64,000 nt of DNA from the IMG/VR virus record IMGVR_UViG_3300045256_000058, positions 82,348-146,347 of that record. One strand, written 5' to 3'. Under the pieces are notes generated by a model. It was not told the DNA's origin and did no database searches. It saw only the letters and a program-made list of their open reading frames with translations. Position numbers and translations under genes: made by a program. Below are positions 55,983-63,809 of the stretch, one piece after another; positions within the stretch are counted from its first letter, which is position 1, and each line of letters starts with the position of its first letter. Origin of the DNA: a virus.

Positions 55983-56103
55983 AGGTGTTGTACCTGCGAT
56001 ATGGAGATGCAGAGAGCATACTACTACAGAAATAGACCCAGTAGTAGAAGATATTACACGAATTATAGAGGAATCTAATGGAAGTACTAGACCCTGGACA
56101 TAA
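55918..56103 (+). CDS. Small zinc-finger-like protein
   Basis: 61 residues from ATG 55918, overlapping the Nudix gene by 65 nt. MERCEICKRSVWETCLF and WRCREHTT give C-x2-C and C...C-x2-H-type ligands. Function unknown. Confidence 0.6.
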   Translation: MERCEICKRSVWETCLFRANPKGVVPAIWRCREHTTTEIDPVVEDITRIIEESNGSTRPWT

Positions 56104-56437
56104 ATATAAATTAAATACTTTAGATGGTGATGATGAACAAATACTTAGGTTTGTAAAACGTAACGACCCACCTCAAAAGTATCCGGGTAACACAGATGCG
56201 TATTCTGGTACTACAACACAAGATGTAATGAGATGCTTAATTGACCGTATGGAGTATGTCGAAAATCAAGCTCATAATCCGGTTAATTTAATGATTGCAA
56301 ATCTATTACGAATGTGTATTTGGTTACTTGAAGCCAGAGCAGCAGAGAAGAAAAACAAAGCACTGAGTATATTTACTCTAGATGGAGTAGAAACATATCC
56401 TACTCATCATGAGGATGGTCATATATTTCCACATTAA
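56078..56437 (+). CDS. Hypothetical protein
   Basis: 119 residues overlapping the previous gene by 26 nt. Contains VMRCLIDRMEYVENQAHNPV and a helical basic segment. Function unknown. Confidence 0.65.
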   Translation: MEVLDPGHKYKLNTLDGDDEQILRFVKRNDPPQKYPGNTDAYSGTTTQDVMRCLIDRMEYVENQAHNPVNLMIANLLRMCIWLLEARAAEKKNKALSIFTLDGVETYPTHHEDGHIFPH

Positions 56438-56488
56438 CGTAACAAATGATACGATATTAGAAGATAAATAATTCTAATATAGATAATT

Positions 56489-56992
56489 ATGAGTTACAAA
56501 TACATGGCAGATTTTGCTGCTCCTCTTCCTTTTCAAAGTGGCGGAAATTGGTTGTGGAATCGAGTTGCCACTGACGTAGGTTTATTAGCTGGCGGTGCTG
56601 CACATGGTATTGGAGCAGTAGCAAAAGCTGTTAAAAATAATACTCCTCTTGTTAATGACAAGATGCTAGGTAATGTAGCAAATAATATTCGTGATGTTTA
56701 TAAAACTCGCGGAAGAATGTTGGATGAACTAGATGCAGCAGGTAATCTAAAAGGACAGCTAAGACAGCAGGGAAGTAATGCAAGAGTTACTAGCTCAATT
56801 AAAAATCCTAGATTACAGCCTGAGCAGCTAAATGAGTTAAGAGTAGGTTCTCCTATGAAAGACGCTTCAAATCTTCGTAGAGAGGTAGACTATCTACCAG
56901 AACAAGCTGTAGATGGTAGAACAAGATATAACTTTCCAACTAATGAAGTTTCACCGATGGATATGCGAAAGTATAACAATATTCGTCGGTAA
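56489..56992 (+). CDS. Hypothetical protein with Ala/Gly hydrophobic start
   Basis: 167 residues. After MSYKYMADFAAPLPFQSGGN comes a hydrophobic stretch (VGLLAGGAAHGIGAVAKAV), then a basic, Asn/Arg-rich region. It resembles the gene at 364 in having an Ala/Gly helix and disordered basic part, perhaps a virion or membrane-associated protein. Function unknown. Confidence 0.6.
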   Translation: MSYKYMADFAAPLPFQSGGNWLWNRVATDVGLLAGGAAHGIGAVAKAVKNNTPLVNDKMLGNVANNIRDVYKTRGRMLDELDAAGNLKGQLRQQGSNARVTSSIKNPRLQPEQLNELRVGSPMKDASNLRREVDYLPEQAVDGRTRYNFPTNEVSPMDMRKYNNIRR

Positions 56993-56997
56993 AGTAT

Positions 56998-57141
56998 CGG
57001 GAGATAGGCAACGTAGTTAGCCGCTGGAATGCAACAAAGTACCTCCGTGTACGCATAGACCGCAAAATCTATGCAGAGGTAGTCAGCAAGTAAAATGCTA
57101 ATAGGAGCCAGTGTATGTAGGTGCAAATCCTACTCTCCCGA
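56998..57141 (+). ncRNA. tRNA-Cys body with UCAGCAA module in the anticodon loop
   Basis: Acceptor CGGGAGA/TCTCCCG, D-arm GGC/GCC, anticodon stem CTGG (57024-57027)/CCAG (57108-57111) and T-arm GTAGG-TGCAAAT-CCTAC are present. GCA at 57031-57033 is where a Cys anticodon would be. The loop then expands by about 70 nt: A-rich, stem ACCTC/GAGGT (57041-57080) capped by GCATAGA/TCTATGC, then UCAGCAA (57083-57089). An intron or a dedicated RNA on a tRNA scaffold. Confidence 0.65.
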
Positions 57142-57149
57142 CTAATTAC

Positions 57150-57218
57150 GGGGATGTAATGGTTTTCGACTGCTGAGTATTACTTGGTAGGACTTGGGTT
57201 CGACTCCCAACATCTCCA
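57150..57218 (+). ncRNA. tmRNA tRNA-like-domain mimic without tag region
   Basis: Acceptor GGGGATG/CATCTCC and T-arm TTGGG-TTCGACT-CCCAA are canonical. The 5' part continues TAATGGTTTTCGACTGC, like the conserved tmRNA start (from memory, cyanobacterial tmRNA has GCAATGGTTTCGACAGG). There is no D-stem or anticodon arm; CTGC/GTAG forms a short hairpin in place of helix P2. The whole RNA is 69 nt, with no tag frame. Confidence 0.65.
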
Positions 57219-57309
57219 TCGACATATAGTTTCCCGGTCACTTAATACTGGGTTCAGGGAAGGTAATTCTTCCCTTTTTTATTGGGTAAATTCCCTATTG
57301 GAGGTTAAT

Positions 57310-57663
57310 ATGGCTATTCGTAATGCAGACAGACAACGTGCAAACAATCAAATTAAAATGCTTTCTAATGAACAATTAGGTAAAATTGCGGATATTCTTT
57401 GTCATTACTTTATGAAATCGGCTGGTGGATATACCATTCGATATGTAGATGATATTCGTGATGATATGATTGCGCGTGGCTTACCTACCTCTGGTTTAGA
57501 TGGTATGGTACTTATTCTTGACAAACTTGGTTTCGTTACTCGTAAATCTAATTCTGGTCACTACTATGTCGAAATGAAACTTCGTCCTGGTAGAAAAGAT
57601 GAATGGGAGAATATGAGTACTGAATATCAGCTTGGCGAGAAGCTCTGTCTTGTTGGATGTTAA
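57310..57663 (+). CDS. Winged-helix-like hypothetical protein
   Basis: 117 residues from ATG 57310, with GGAGG upstream. SNEQLGKIADILCHYFMKSA, DDIRDDMIARGLPTSGLDGM then VLILDKLGFVTRKSNSGHYY suggests a winged-helix domain with a final beta wing. It might regulate transcription. Function unknown. Confidence 0.6.
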   Translation: MAIRNADRQRANNQIKMLSNEQLGKIADILCHYFMKSAGGYTIRYVDDIRDDMIARGLPTSGLDGMVLILDKLGFVTRKSNSGHYYVEMKLRPGRKDEWENMSTEYQLGEKLCLVGC

Positions 57664-57684
57664 GTCTTTGTGACACTTATTGAT

Positions 57685-57713
57685 TTGGCACAGACTATGT
57701 GCTATATTAATAT
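57685..57713 (+). promoter_or_regulatory. Sigma70-type promoter for the RlpA-like gene
   Basis: TTGGCA (57685-57690), 17-nt spacer, TAATAT (57708-57713). It starts the long structured leader ahead of the RlpA-like gene. Confidence 0.7.
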
Positions 57714-57719
57714 TTAAGC

Positions 57720-57884
57720 GCAAATAACATCGTTGCCTTCGTTAGACAGCCAATCGCTGTAGCCTAACGAACTTAGTTACTTCGGACTGAGCCAAAAACC
57801 GAAGCGTTGAAGAAGATACCGCATCTGAAACTCTCTTCCAAACCTCGATACGATAAGTCGGGGTGTTGCTTTCTAAAAATATAA
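57720..57884 (+). promoter_or_regulatory. Structured 5' leader
   Basis: About 165 nt between promoter and ATG 57885. TTCGTTAG-ACAGC (57738-57750) pairs with GCTGT...CTAACGAA (57756-57771), a 13-bp interrupted stem. CTTCGG/CCGAAG (57780-57804) forms a second hairpin and AGAT/ATCT a third. It may be a riboswitch-like or translation-controlling leader, or an independent small RNA. Confidence 0.55.
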
Positions 57885-58268
57885 ATGTTAAATAAAATCA
57901 GCAAACATCTACCTACTATACTGAAAACTAGCGCGATAGCTTTAGGAGCTTCGCTTTTTTCATGTCTAAAAGCTAACGCTGAAGTAGGTATAGCGTCAGT
58001 TTATGATGATTGGTATCACGGTAGACAAACTGCTAACGGTGATTATTATAGTATTTATAAAGACACCGCAGCAGCTTGTGGAATCCGATATGGTACTTAT
58101 CTGACAGTAACTAACATTCACAATGGGAAATCAGTTGTAGTCAAGATAAATGATACAGGTGGTTTTTGTCGCTCTACGAATCGAGTTCTTGATTTGTCTA
58201 GAAGCGCTTTTGAGAAACTCGGTGGAGTATATCCCGGTCTTCTAGATGTAGAAACAAGCTCTCATTAA
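57885..58268 (+). CDS. RlpA-like secreted double-psi beta-barrel protein
   Basis: 127 residues. An N-terminal signal peptide (ILKTSAIALGASLFSCLKANA) precedes GIASVYDDWYHGRQTANGDYY, TAAACGIRYGTYLTVTNI, VVVKINDTGGF and NRVLDLSRSAFEKLGG, the RlpA-like double-psi beta-barrel with its Asp and the D-x-S pattern. In bacteria RlpA is a lytic transglycosylase at the septum. Here it may help lysis or remodel the host wall. No SPOR domain. Confidence 0.83.
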   Translation: MLNKISKHLPTILKTSAIALGASLFSCLKANAEVGIASVYDDWYHGRQTANGDYYSIYKDTAAACGIRYGTYLTVTNIHNGKSVVVKINDTGGFCRSTNRVLDLSRSAFEKLGGVYPGLLDVETSSH

Positions 58269-58480
58269 GCAGTTCCTATAGTAGGGAGTGTAATTACTCT
58301 ACTACTACCATCTGTTCTACCAGTAGGTAAACCTGCACGCTTCTTAGCGACCAGCTCTACTTTCTTGTAACATTTCTTAGTAGGAGGTGGTTGCTTTGCG
58401 TATGCAGATTGAGGTATAATACTAGAAGCGTAGACCACCAATGACCCTACAATAAATAGGGCTTTGAGTTGAGTTCTCAT
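58265..58480 (-). CDS. Small secreted basic protein (minus strand)
   Basis: 71 residues opposite to its neighbours. Signal peptide-like start MRTQLKALFIVGSLVVYASS ending near SAYA, then a basic Pro/Lys part. Its stop overlaps the RlpA-like stop tail to tail. There is no clear ribosome site, so it is only moderately supported. Confidence 0.45.
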   Translation of the reverse strand: MRTQLKALFIVGSLVVYASSIIPQSAYAKQPPPTKKCYKKVELVAKKRAGLPTGRTDGSSRVITLPTIGTA

Positions 58481-58515
58481 AATTAATCAAACATATAACA
58501 TTAATCCTACTGTAA

Positions 58516-58545
58516 CACCAATAGTTTTCGGACATTGGTGTTTTT
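58516..58545 (+). terminator. Intrinsic terminator
   Basis: CACCAAT (58516-58522) pairs with ATTGGTG (58534-58540), then TTTTT. It ends plus-strand transcription through the RlpA-like gene. Confidence 0.75.
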
Positions 58546-58597
58546 CTATAGTGATTGTTACACTTGACTAAACCATTAGTATAGGAGTTTTACCTAT

Positions 58598-58837
58598 ATG
58601 GTTGAAATAGCTTTAACTATGCCCCATCCACTGTATTCGGAAGGGGATATTTTGGTAGATAATTGCCGAGACTTAATTGTACGAGTAATTAAGTGTCAGT
58701 ATCATAGTACTTCTGTAGAGAAATATCATCAATGGTATGTATATGTTCAACCTCTTACAGAAAATTTAGAAGATGATACTTTCTTTAAGACTAAGTATTG
58801 GATAAGCGAAAAGTGCTTAAGTGCCAGAGAAGAATGA
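58598..58837 (+). CDS. Hypothetical beta-rich protein
   Basis: 79 residues, GGAG upstream. Contains HPLYSEGDILVDNCRDLIVR, reminiscent of an SH3-like fold. Function unknown. Confidence 0.6.
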   Translation: MVEIALTMPHPLYSEGDILVDNCRDLIVRVIKCQYHSTSVEKYHQWYVYVQPLTENLEDDTFFKTKYWISEKCLSAREE

Positions 58838-58838
58838 T

Positions 58839-59879
58839 ATGAAAGAGTTTGTTATCGGTGCTGAAATATTCACAAGATTGACTAGATTGTTTCTAGGTAT
58901 TGGTCATTGGGATTACGATTTAGTTATTTATAGCAACCGATACTATCTTGTTGTTTCTGAGAATAATTACGAATCATACGCATTCTTTGAAATCGATGAG
59001 CTTCAAGTAGAAAACTTTGATTATCCTTTGAAACTCCGTCTGAGTACGCAGTTCATTCAAACCTTTAGTTCTCTTGCAATTAAAAAACTATCGGAGGATA
59101 TTAGATTTGTTCTTAAGGGAAATATTATTGAAGTTATTTATGCCGACGAAGTATATGTTGAAACTTTAGTAATTTCAGCTATTGATGAAAATATAATTCA
59201 TCGTAATCAATACATCGAAGAGATTGAACTTTTAGAGCATATTAATACAATGCTAAAAGCGGCATCTTCATATTTGCAATACATAGACATCTATCAAGAT
59301 TTCATGTTCGGTTATTCCGAAGATAAGAGTATTGCAGTAATGTATGAGGACACTCCTCCGTTAGCTTATATGTATCGAATTACAAATCCTAAGCTCTTTT
59401 ATAGTCTGTACGGTAAACTCCTCACGAAAGATTCAATAATGTTTTTTTCTAACAGTATTTCGTTTACTTTTCCAATTAAACTATCAACTAAAGAGCTAGT
59501 AGTAATTCAAACAGGTTTCTTTTCGATAGAAAGATTATCAACTAGAGATGAGCAGTTTCTATCCTTACTTCGTACAGTAACTACGGATGGTATAAATCTC
59601 GATATTACTAAAGAAAAGGTAGAACATAAGCTTAAATACATTACTTCAAATGTAAAAAATAAAGAGATTAAAGCTAATAGTCTTGTAATGATTACCAATG
59701 ACTGTAAGCTAAACATTCAAGACTTTTCTAGATTGTTTAAGAGTGTTCCAGATATTCTAAGAGCCAAAATTCATAATCGTATCTTCTATCTGAAAACGAA
59801 TACTTTAAGCTATCTAATTTCTCTTTATTTTGAAGTATTAGCAGAAAAGGAAAATGTTCCTAATGGCAATTCAGATTAA
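58839..59879 (+). CDS. Hypothetical protein, possible sliding-clamp-like fold
   Basis: 346 residues from ATG 58839 (GTG 58821 also in frame). Alternating strands and helices throughout, with KEFVIGAEIFTRLTRLF at the start and repeated domain-like thirds. Size, lack of catalytic motifs and position beside the replication cluster recall a beta-clamp, but no QxxLF-pocket residue can be identified, so this is a guess. Overlaps the next gene. Confidence 0.5.
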   Translation: MKEFVIGAEIFTRLTRLFLGIGHWDYDLVIYSNRYYLVVSENNYESYAFFEIDELQVENFDYPLKLRLSTQFIQTFSSLAIKKLSEDIRFVLKGNIIEVIYADEVYVETLVISAIDENIIHRNQYIEEIELLEHINTMLKAASSYLQYIDIYQDFMFGYSEDKSIAVMYEDTPPLAYMYRITNPKLFYSLYGKLLTKDSIMFFSNSISFTFPIKLSTKELVVIQTGFFSIERLSTRDEQFLSLLRTVTTDGINLDITKEKVEHKLKYITSNVKNKEIKANSLVMITNDCKLNIQDFSRLFKSVPDILRAKIHNRIFYLKTNTLSYLISLYFEVLAEKENVPNGNSD

Positions 59880-60063
59880 ATATACTCCCATGACTGAAGA
59901 TGAAGTAGAAAAAAGAATATACAAGATTGCGTGTGACATTATGGCGCAGCATGTTCTAACAACTCGACGCTTCGGTTATCTAATGGCATCTTTTGCAGTT
60001 TTACTATTCATCGCATTGTTTGTGCAAGATTTCTTCATACTACACCTATTGCATTCCCAATAA
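59863..60063 (+). CDS. Small single-TM protein
   Basis: 66 residues from ATG 59863. A helical charged first half, then a hydrophobic segment LMASFAVLLFIALFVQDFFI. Tail-anchored topology. Function unknown. Confidence 0.55.
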   Translation: MAIQIKYTPMTEDEVEKRIYKIACDIMAQHVLTTRRFGYLMASFAVLLFIALFVQDFFILHLLHSQ

Positions 60064-60077
60064 GTTTAGCTTATAAT
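60049..60077 (+). promoter_or_regulatory. Sigma70-type promoter
   Basis: TTGCAT (60049-60054), 17-nt spacer, TATAAT (60072-60077). It would drive the annealing protein and SSB genes. Confidence 0.72.
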
Positions 60078-60119
60078 GATATAAGTGATAGATAAGGAAG
60101 TCTTAATAACACAACGCTT

Positions 60120-61001
60120 ATGGAAGGAAACATTATTGCTACAAACGATGCTCCTTGGAGTCTAGGAGTTTATGCTGGTGGTAGTCAATTGTACAGACCT
60201 CTTACAGTTGACCCAGTTAGATTCATGGAAGCATATAACCTAGATATTGAAGCTTATATTGAAAGAAATAAGTTTAGGGAAAACAATCAAGCTAAAGACG
60301 GTGGAGCTAAGAAAGAGATTTGGTATTTATCTCACTCCCATGCTTTACGTTTACTTAAGACTAAATTTCCTGAGCTTTCTGTTCAACTAATTGAAAACCC
60401 GGAAACTGGCGGCTTTATTTTTAAGGAAATCGACGGTAGAGGTTATTTTCTTAAAGGTTTTCTACATGATGGAGTGCGTAGAACACAAACATACTACTAT
60501 CCAGTACTAAGTAACTCTGGTCAAGCAGTATTACCGGATGATAGATACCCAGATAAGAAAGATAAGGAAACAGGTAAGGTGTATGCTCAAGGTAAATACA
60601 TGGCAGAGACACAACTGTTTTCCAAGTCTATCTGGCGTGGTGAAGTAAGATTTATTGCATTTGCAACTGGTATTGGATTAAAGCTGTGGACAGGAGATGA
60701 TTTGTCCTCAGATGTACAAGATGCAAAGATGGTAGTGATTGATAGAGTCTTTGAACTAGCAGAAGAATATAAAAAGTTATCTGGTGTAGCCTATGTGTTA
60801 CCTGAACTAAATTATATGACTCCGAGTGCTGAAATCAAAAAAGTAGGTACTGAGTTATCTCAAGCTGTCAAAGAACTAAGAAATAAGCCAGCTAATATTG
60901 TGGAAGATGTACCTTTAGTTACTTCTGAGCCTGAAATAGTGGATATTCCAGCAGTTGAAGAACCAACTAAACCATCTCGAAGCAAAAAAGCGGCAGCCTA
61001 A
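60120..61001 (+). CDS. Single-strand annealing protein, Sak3/DUF1071-like
   Basis: 293 residues. The start DIEAYIERNKF, then EIWYLSHSHALRLLKTKFPE, the FIAFATGIGLKLWTGDD region and a basic, disordered Pro/Glu/Lys tail match the DUF1071 annealing proteins (YLSW-type motif here YLSHSHA). Such proteins anneal complementary single strands in phage recombination. It is followed 15 nt later by SSB, the usual partner. Confidence 0.75.
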   Translation: MEGNIIATNDAPWSLGVYAGGSQLYRPLTVDPVRFMEAYNLDIEAYIERNKFRENNQAKDGGAKKEIWYLSHSHALRLLKTKFPELSVQLIENPETGGFIFKEIDGRGYFLKGFLHDGVRRTQTYYYPVLSNSGQAVLPDDRYPDKKDKETGKVYAQGKYMAETQLFSKSIWRGEVRFIAFATGIGLKLWTGDDLSSDVQDAKMVVIDRVFELAEEYKKLSGVAYVLPELNYMTPSAEIKKVGTELSQAVKELRNKPANIVEDVPLVTSEPEIVDIPAVEEPTKPSRSKKAAA

Positions 61002-61016
61002 TTATGGAGAATTATT

Positions 61017-61466
61017 ATGGCATTTAATTTATACTCCGGCTATGGAAGAATTGTTTCCGTCTCTTCCGGTTCAAGTGGAGAGGGTGACAACGCGAACTAT
61101 TACCTTCGGGTAACAGTGAACGTGTACACAGGTGAACGTAAGAAAGAGGATGACGAATACGCTCCTAGTGTCCTCATGCAGTTTACTTTGTGGAATAAGC
61201 GAGCGCAAGGGCTAGAACCTTATCTAGAACAAGGTAAGAACATTATCTTCTCAGGTAAGCTAGGTGTTCCTAATACCTATCTAACTGAAGATGGAGAACC
61301 AAGAGTATCTCTACGTCTTCATATGGTTGATGATGTAACTCTTACAGACAGAAAAGAAGATAGTGCAAAAGTTGAAGAAGAGGAAAAGCCAGCAGCTAAA
61401 TCAAGCTCGAAGACTTCGACAAAAGCGAAGGCTAAAGCTGACGAAGATGATGACTTTCCCTTTTAG
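61017..61466 (+). CDS. ssb: Single-stranded DNA-binding protein
   Basis: 149 residues. An OB-fold (about 1-105) with YLRVTVNVYTGERKKED, FTLWNKRAQGLEPYLEQGKN and a G-V-P-N-x-Y-L-T segment, then a disordered Lys/Ala linker and the acidic tip DEDDDFPF, which recruits partners in SSB proteins. It protects ssDNA in replication and recombination. Confidence 0.87.
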   Translation: MAFNLYSGYGRIVSVSSGSSGEGDNANYYLRVTVNVYTGERKKEDDEYAPSVLMQFTLWNKRAQGLEPYLEQGKNIIFSGKLGVPNTYLTEDGEPRVSLRLHMVDDVTLTDRKEDSAKVEEEEKPAAKSSSKTSTKAKAKADEDDDFPF

Positions 61467-61498
61467 TTCCTACTAAGTGTGTAAAGACAGTGTGATTC

Positions 61499-61532
61499 GA
61501 ATAGGGGTATGTAATGTGCCCCTATTCTTCTT
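61499..61532 (+). terminator. Intrinsic terminator
   Basis: GAATAGGGG (61499-61507) pairs with CCCCTATTC (61519-61527), then TTCTTT. It ends the SSB transcript. Confidence 0.7.
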
Positions 61533-61544
61533 TAGGAGGTCGAT

Positions 61545-62021
61545 ATGCCAAGAACCAAAGGTAGTAAAAATATTGCAACGCTAATTAAAGAAGCAAAGAC
61601 TGATATAGAAAGAAATGAGCTAATCGAAGCTAATAAACATCTAAAATCAGTACAAAAACTAATAGGTAATATGCAGGTGGCTGTTCCAGTGGAAAGTACA
61701 GAGAAAAAGAAAAGAGGTCGTCCTAAAAAGAACGTAGAAGCGACACCTGTAGTATCCGTAGTATCAGTACCAGCAACTAAAGAAGTACCTGTTTCTACCC
61801 CAGGATTGGAAATCGATTTTGGTGTAAAGAGAGTACTTAGAGATACGAAACCAAATCCTAATCACAGTTATTACCAATATATTCATCCATGTAATTTACA
61901 TCTTAAGAACTATCACTACAAGTTCTATATTGTAAAAGATGGAAAGAATATTGAATCTAAAGCCTATGAGAATATTAAAGATTGTCATGCGGCAGTAAGA
62001 GAGCTAATTGAAGGTGTGTAG
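61545..62021 (+). CDS. Hypothetical protein with AT-hook-like motif
   Basis: 158 residues, AGGAGG upstream. KKKRGRPKK (about 53-61) is an AT-hook-like, DNA-minor-groove motif; the C-terminal half (KPNPNHSYYQYIHPCNLHLK onward) may be a small folded domain. Likely DNA-binding. Confidence 0.6.
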   Translation: MPRTKGSKNIATLIKEAKTDIERNELIEANKHLKSVQKLIGNMQVAVPVESTEKKKRGRPKKNVEATPVVSVVSVPATKEVPVSTPGLEIDFGVKRVLRDTKPNPNHSYYQYIHPCNLHLKNYHYKFYIVKDGKNIESKAYENIKDCHAAVRELIEGV

Positions 62022-62594
62022 ATGGCAACAATATTAGAAGACCTGACTCTCGATTACAAACCCTATTCGCTGTATCGTTTACCAGCAGAAAAATTAATTA
62101 CGAATACAGCTTTTTCAGATTCTTTTATAAGTTCGTTTACTGGTTCAGAGGAACAAATATCAGTAGTTGTAGACTTAAAAGAAAATGAAGTACAAATGAT
62201 TACACCAGCTACTTTTCTAGGTAGAAGTGCTTTTGCTTTCGATGGTGAGAATATGAAATATCTTAATCCGATTCGAAATAGCAGAGTGGTGGAAAAAGTA
62301 TTACTGTGTGCTAATTTCCAACAGTTTAATGATGATGACACAATTCAGTTAGATGGATTTATTGAATCGGAAGATTTTGATTTCGATGCTCACTTCAAAG
62401 CATTTAGATGTTTAATTAACGGTAATCTAACTAAATACACAAACTTACCTGCTACTATTCAAGACTTGTTTCTACCTTACTCAGGGTATAAACCAATTAA
62501 TACTTCACTTTCTACCAAGAATGAGGTAATAGTTTATATCGATAACGATGTATGTGTAGCTGAGATAGCAGATATAAGCCTATTTAATTTTTAA
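62022..62594 (+). CDS. Hypothetical protein
   Basis: 190 residues starting directly after the previous stop. Beta-rich with FISSFTGSEEQISVVVDLKE. Acidic. Function unknown. Confidence 0.65.
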   Translation: MATILEDLTLDYKPYSLYRLPAEKLITNTAFSDSFISSFTGSEEQISVVVDLKENEVQMITPATFLGRSAFAFDGENMKYLNPIRNSRVVEKVLLCANFQQFNDDDTIQLDGFIESEDFDFDAHFKAFRCLINGNLTKYTNLPATIQDLFLPYSGYKPINTSLSTKNEVIVYIDNDVCVAEIADISLFNF

Positions 62595-62596
62595 CA

Positions 62597-62944
62597 ATGA
62601 TAGTCCCTATAATTTTGGATGTTGATAACAAGACAACAATCGGTGAGTTACAAATTGGAGACGTATTCTCTCTTGAATCTATCTCTTTTATGCAAGAAGA
62701 TTATCAAGATGTGGCTTCAATGCTTTATGTTGTCTTAGAAAATTATGGTATTTGTACTTATGCTCCTCTAGGTAGAAATAAGTATAAGCAGATAATTTCG
62801 TGTGACGAGTCTCTACCAGTTTATCAAATGAGAATTGCCTCGCTGAATATAGACTCAGCCGCAATTCCATACTCTAGAGACACAGTAAATTTACTAATTA
62901 ATAGAAAGACCTATGACGACCTTACGAGTATTCAAACTGCATAA
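62597..62944 (+). CDS. Hypothetical beta-rich protein
   Basis: 115 residues, 2 nt after the previous stop. Contains ILDVDNKTTIGELQIGDVF and a Tyr-rich end. Overlaps the dUTPase gene by 32 nt. Function unknown. Confidence 0.65.
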   Translation: MIVPIILDVDNKTTIGELQIGDVFSLESISFMQEDYQDVASMLYVVLENYGICTYAPLGRNKYKQIISCDESLPVYQMRIASLNIDSAAIPYSRDTVNLLINRKTYDDLTSIQTA

Positions 62945-63335
62945 AGACGCAATTATCCCTTCGTATGTATATCCTGATGATTCAGGAATGGACTTATTTA
63001 GCGTAGAAGAAAAGTTTATTCCAATTGGAGGGGTAGAGAGAGTAAAAACGGGTATTAGTGTCGAAGTACCTGAAGGTCATGAAATTCAAGTAAGACCTAA
63101 ATCAGGTTTATCTTCTAAAGGACTAATGACTGTATTAGGCACGGTAGATGAGGGTTATCGAGGTGAGATAGAAGTTGTTCTATATAACTTTGACCTAAAT
63201 GCCGATTATGTAGTACACGTTGGTTCAAAGATTGGACAAATGGTAGTTGTACCCATTACTAGAGTGAATGTAGTTGATATGTCCACTGCTAGAGGTGCAA
63301 AAGGATTTGGTAGCACAGGACTTACGGCAGCATAG
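62913..63335 (+). CDS. dut: dUTPase (trimeric)
   Basis: 140 residues with all five motifs: DDSGMDLFS (I), VRPKSGLSSKG (II), GTVDEGYRGEIEVVLYNF (III), SKIGQMVVVPI (IV) and RGAKGFGSTG (V). It hydrolyses dUTP to dUMP, keeping uracil out of DNA and feeding thymidylate synthesis together with the deaminase and dNMP kinase. Forms homotrimers in this family. Motif V is complete, so the enzyme should be active. Confidence 0.95.
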   Translation: MTTLRVFKLHKDAIIPSYVYPDDSGMDLFSVEEKFIPIGGVERVKTGISVEVPEGHEIQVRPKSGLSSKGLMTVLGTVDEGYRGEIEVVLYNFDLNADYVVHVGSKIGQMVVVPITRVNVVDMSTARGAKGFGSTGLTAA

Positions 63336-63349
63336 CCAAGGAGATTATT

Positions 63350-63658
63350 ATGGCTACCCTAGAAGCACCCCCAGTTATGACTAAAGTTGGGGGAGTTGGA
63401 TGTAAACATTGCAAGTATTGGCAAGAATATAAGGATGATACGACTACTGAGTTACTTGGTGTAACTGGTAGCTGGGGTAGATGTACTAATCCGGCAGTAA
63501 ATAAAGTCGCAATGACTAAAGGTGAGGCTATTCTTGCTACTCATGAACGTGAAAAGATTCGAGTAATACGAGTACCAGAAATATCGACAATTGTTAGTAC
63601 GGCTGCTACTTGGGCTTGTCCTCACTTTGCAATGAAGAAAGAGGATATGAGAAAATGA
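63350..63658 (+). CDS. Hypothetical Cys-rich protein
   Basis: 102 residues, AAGGAGA upstream. VGCKHCKYWQEY, GRCTNPA and WACPHFAM give four or five Cys likely to bind zinc. Overlaps the next gene by 4 nt. Function unknown. Confidence 0.65.
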   Translation: MATLEAPPVMTKVGGVGCKHCKYWQEYKDDTTTELLGVTGSWGRCTNPAVNKVAMTKGEAILATHEREKIRVIRVPEISTIVSTAATWACPHFAMKKEDMRK

Positions 63659-63798
63659 GTCACTTAACTGATAGTCTTCTTCAATTATTTCTATGGGCAA
63701 AGGTACTAGAGATAGCATTTGCATCAGTATTTCTGATTTTGTTTATCTTGTTGTATGTTTACATAGCCATAGAAGAGAATAGACCTAGAAGAAAATAG
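63655..63798 (+). CDS. 47-residue single-TM protein
   Basis: A hydrophobic helix (IAFASVFLILFILLYVYIAI) follows a short N-terminal part, then a basic tail RPRRK. Start overlaps the previous stop. Function unknown. Confidence 0.55.
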   Translation: MSHLTDSLLQLFLWAKVLEIAFASVFLILFILLYVYIAIEENRPRRK

Positions 63799-63809
63799 GC
63801 AAAAATAAT

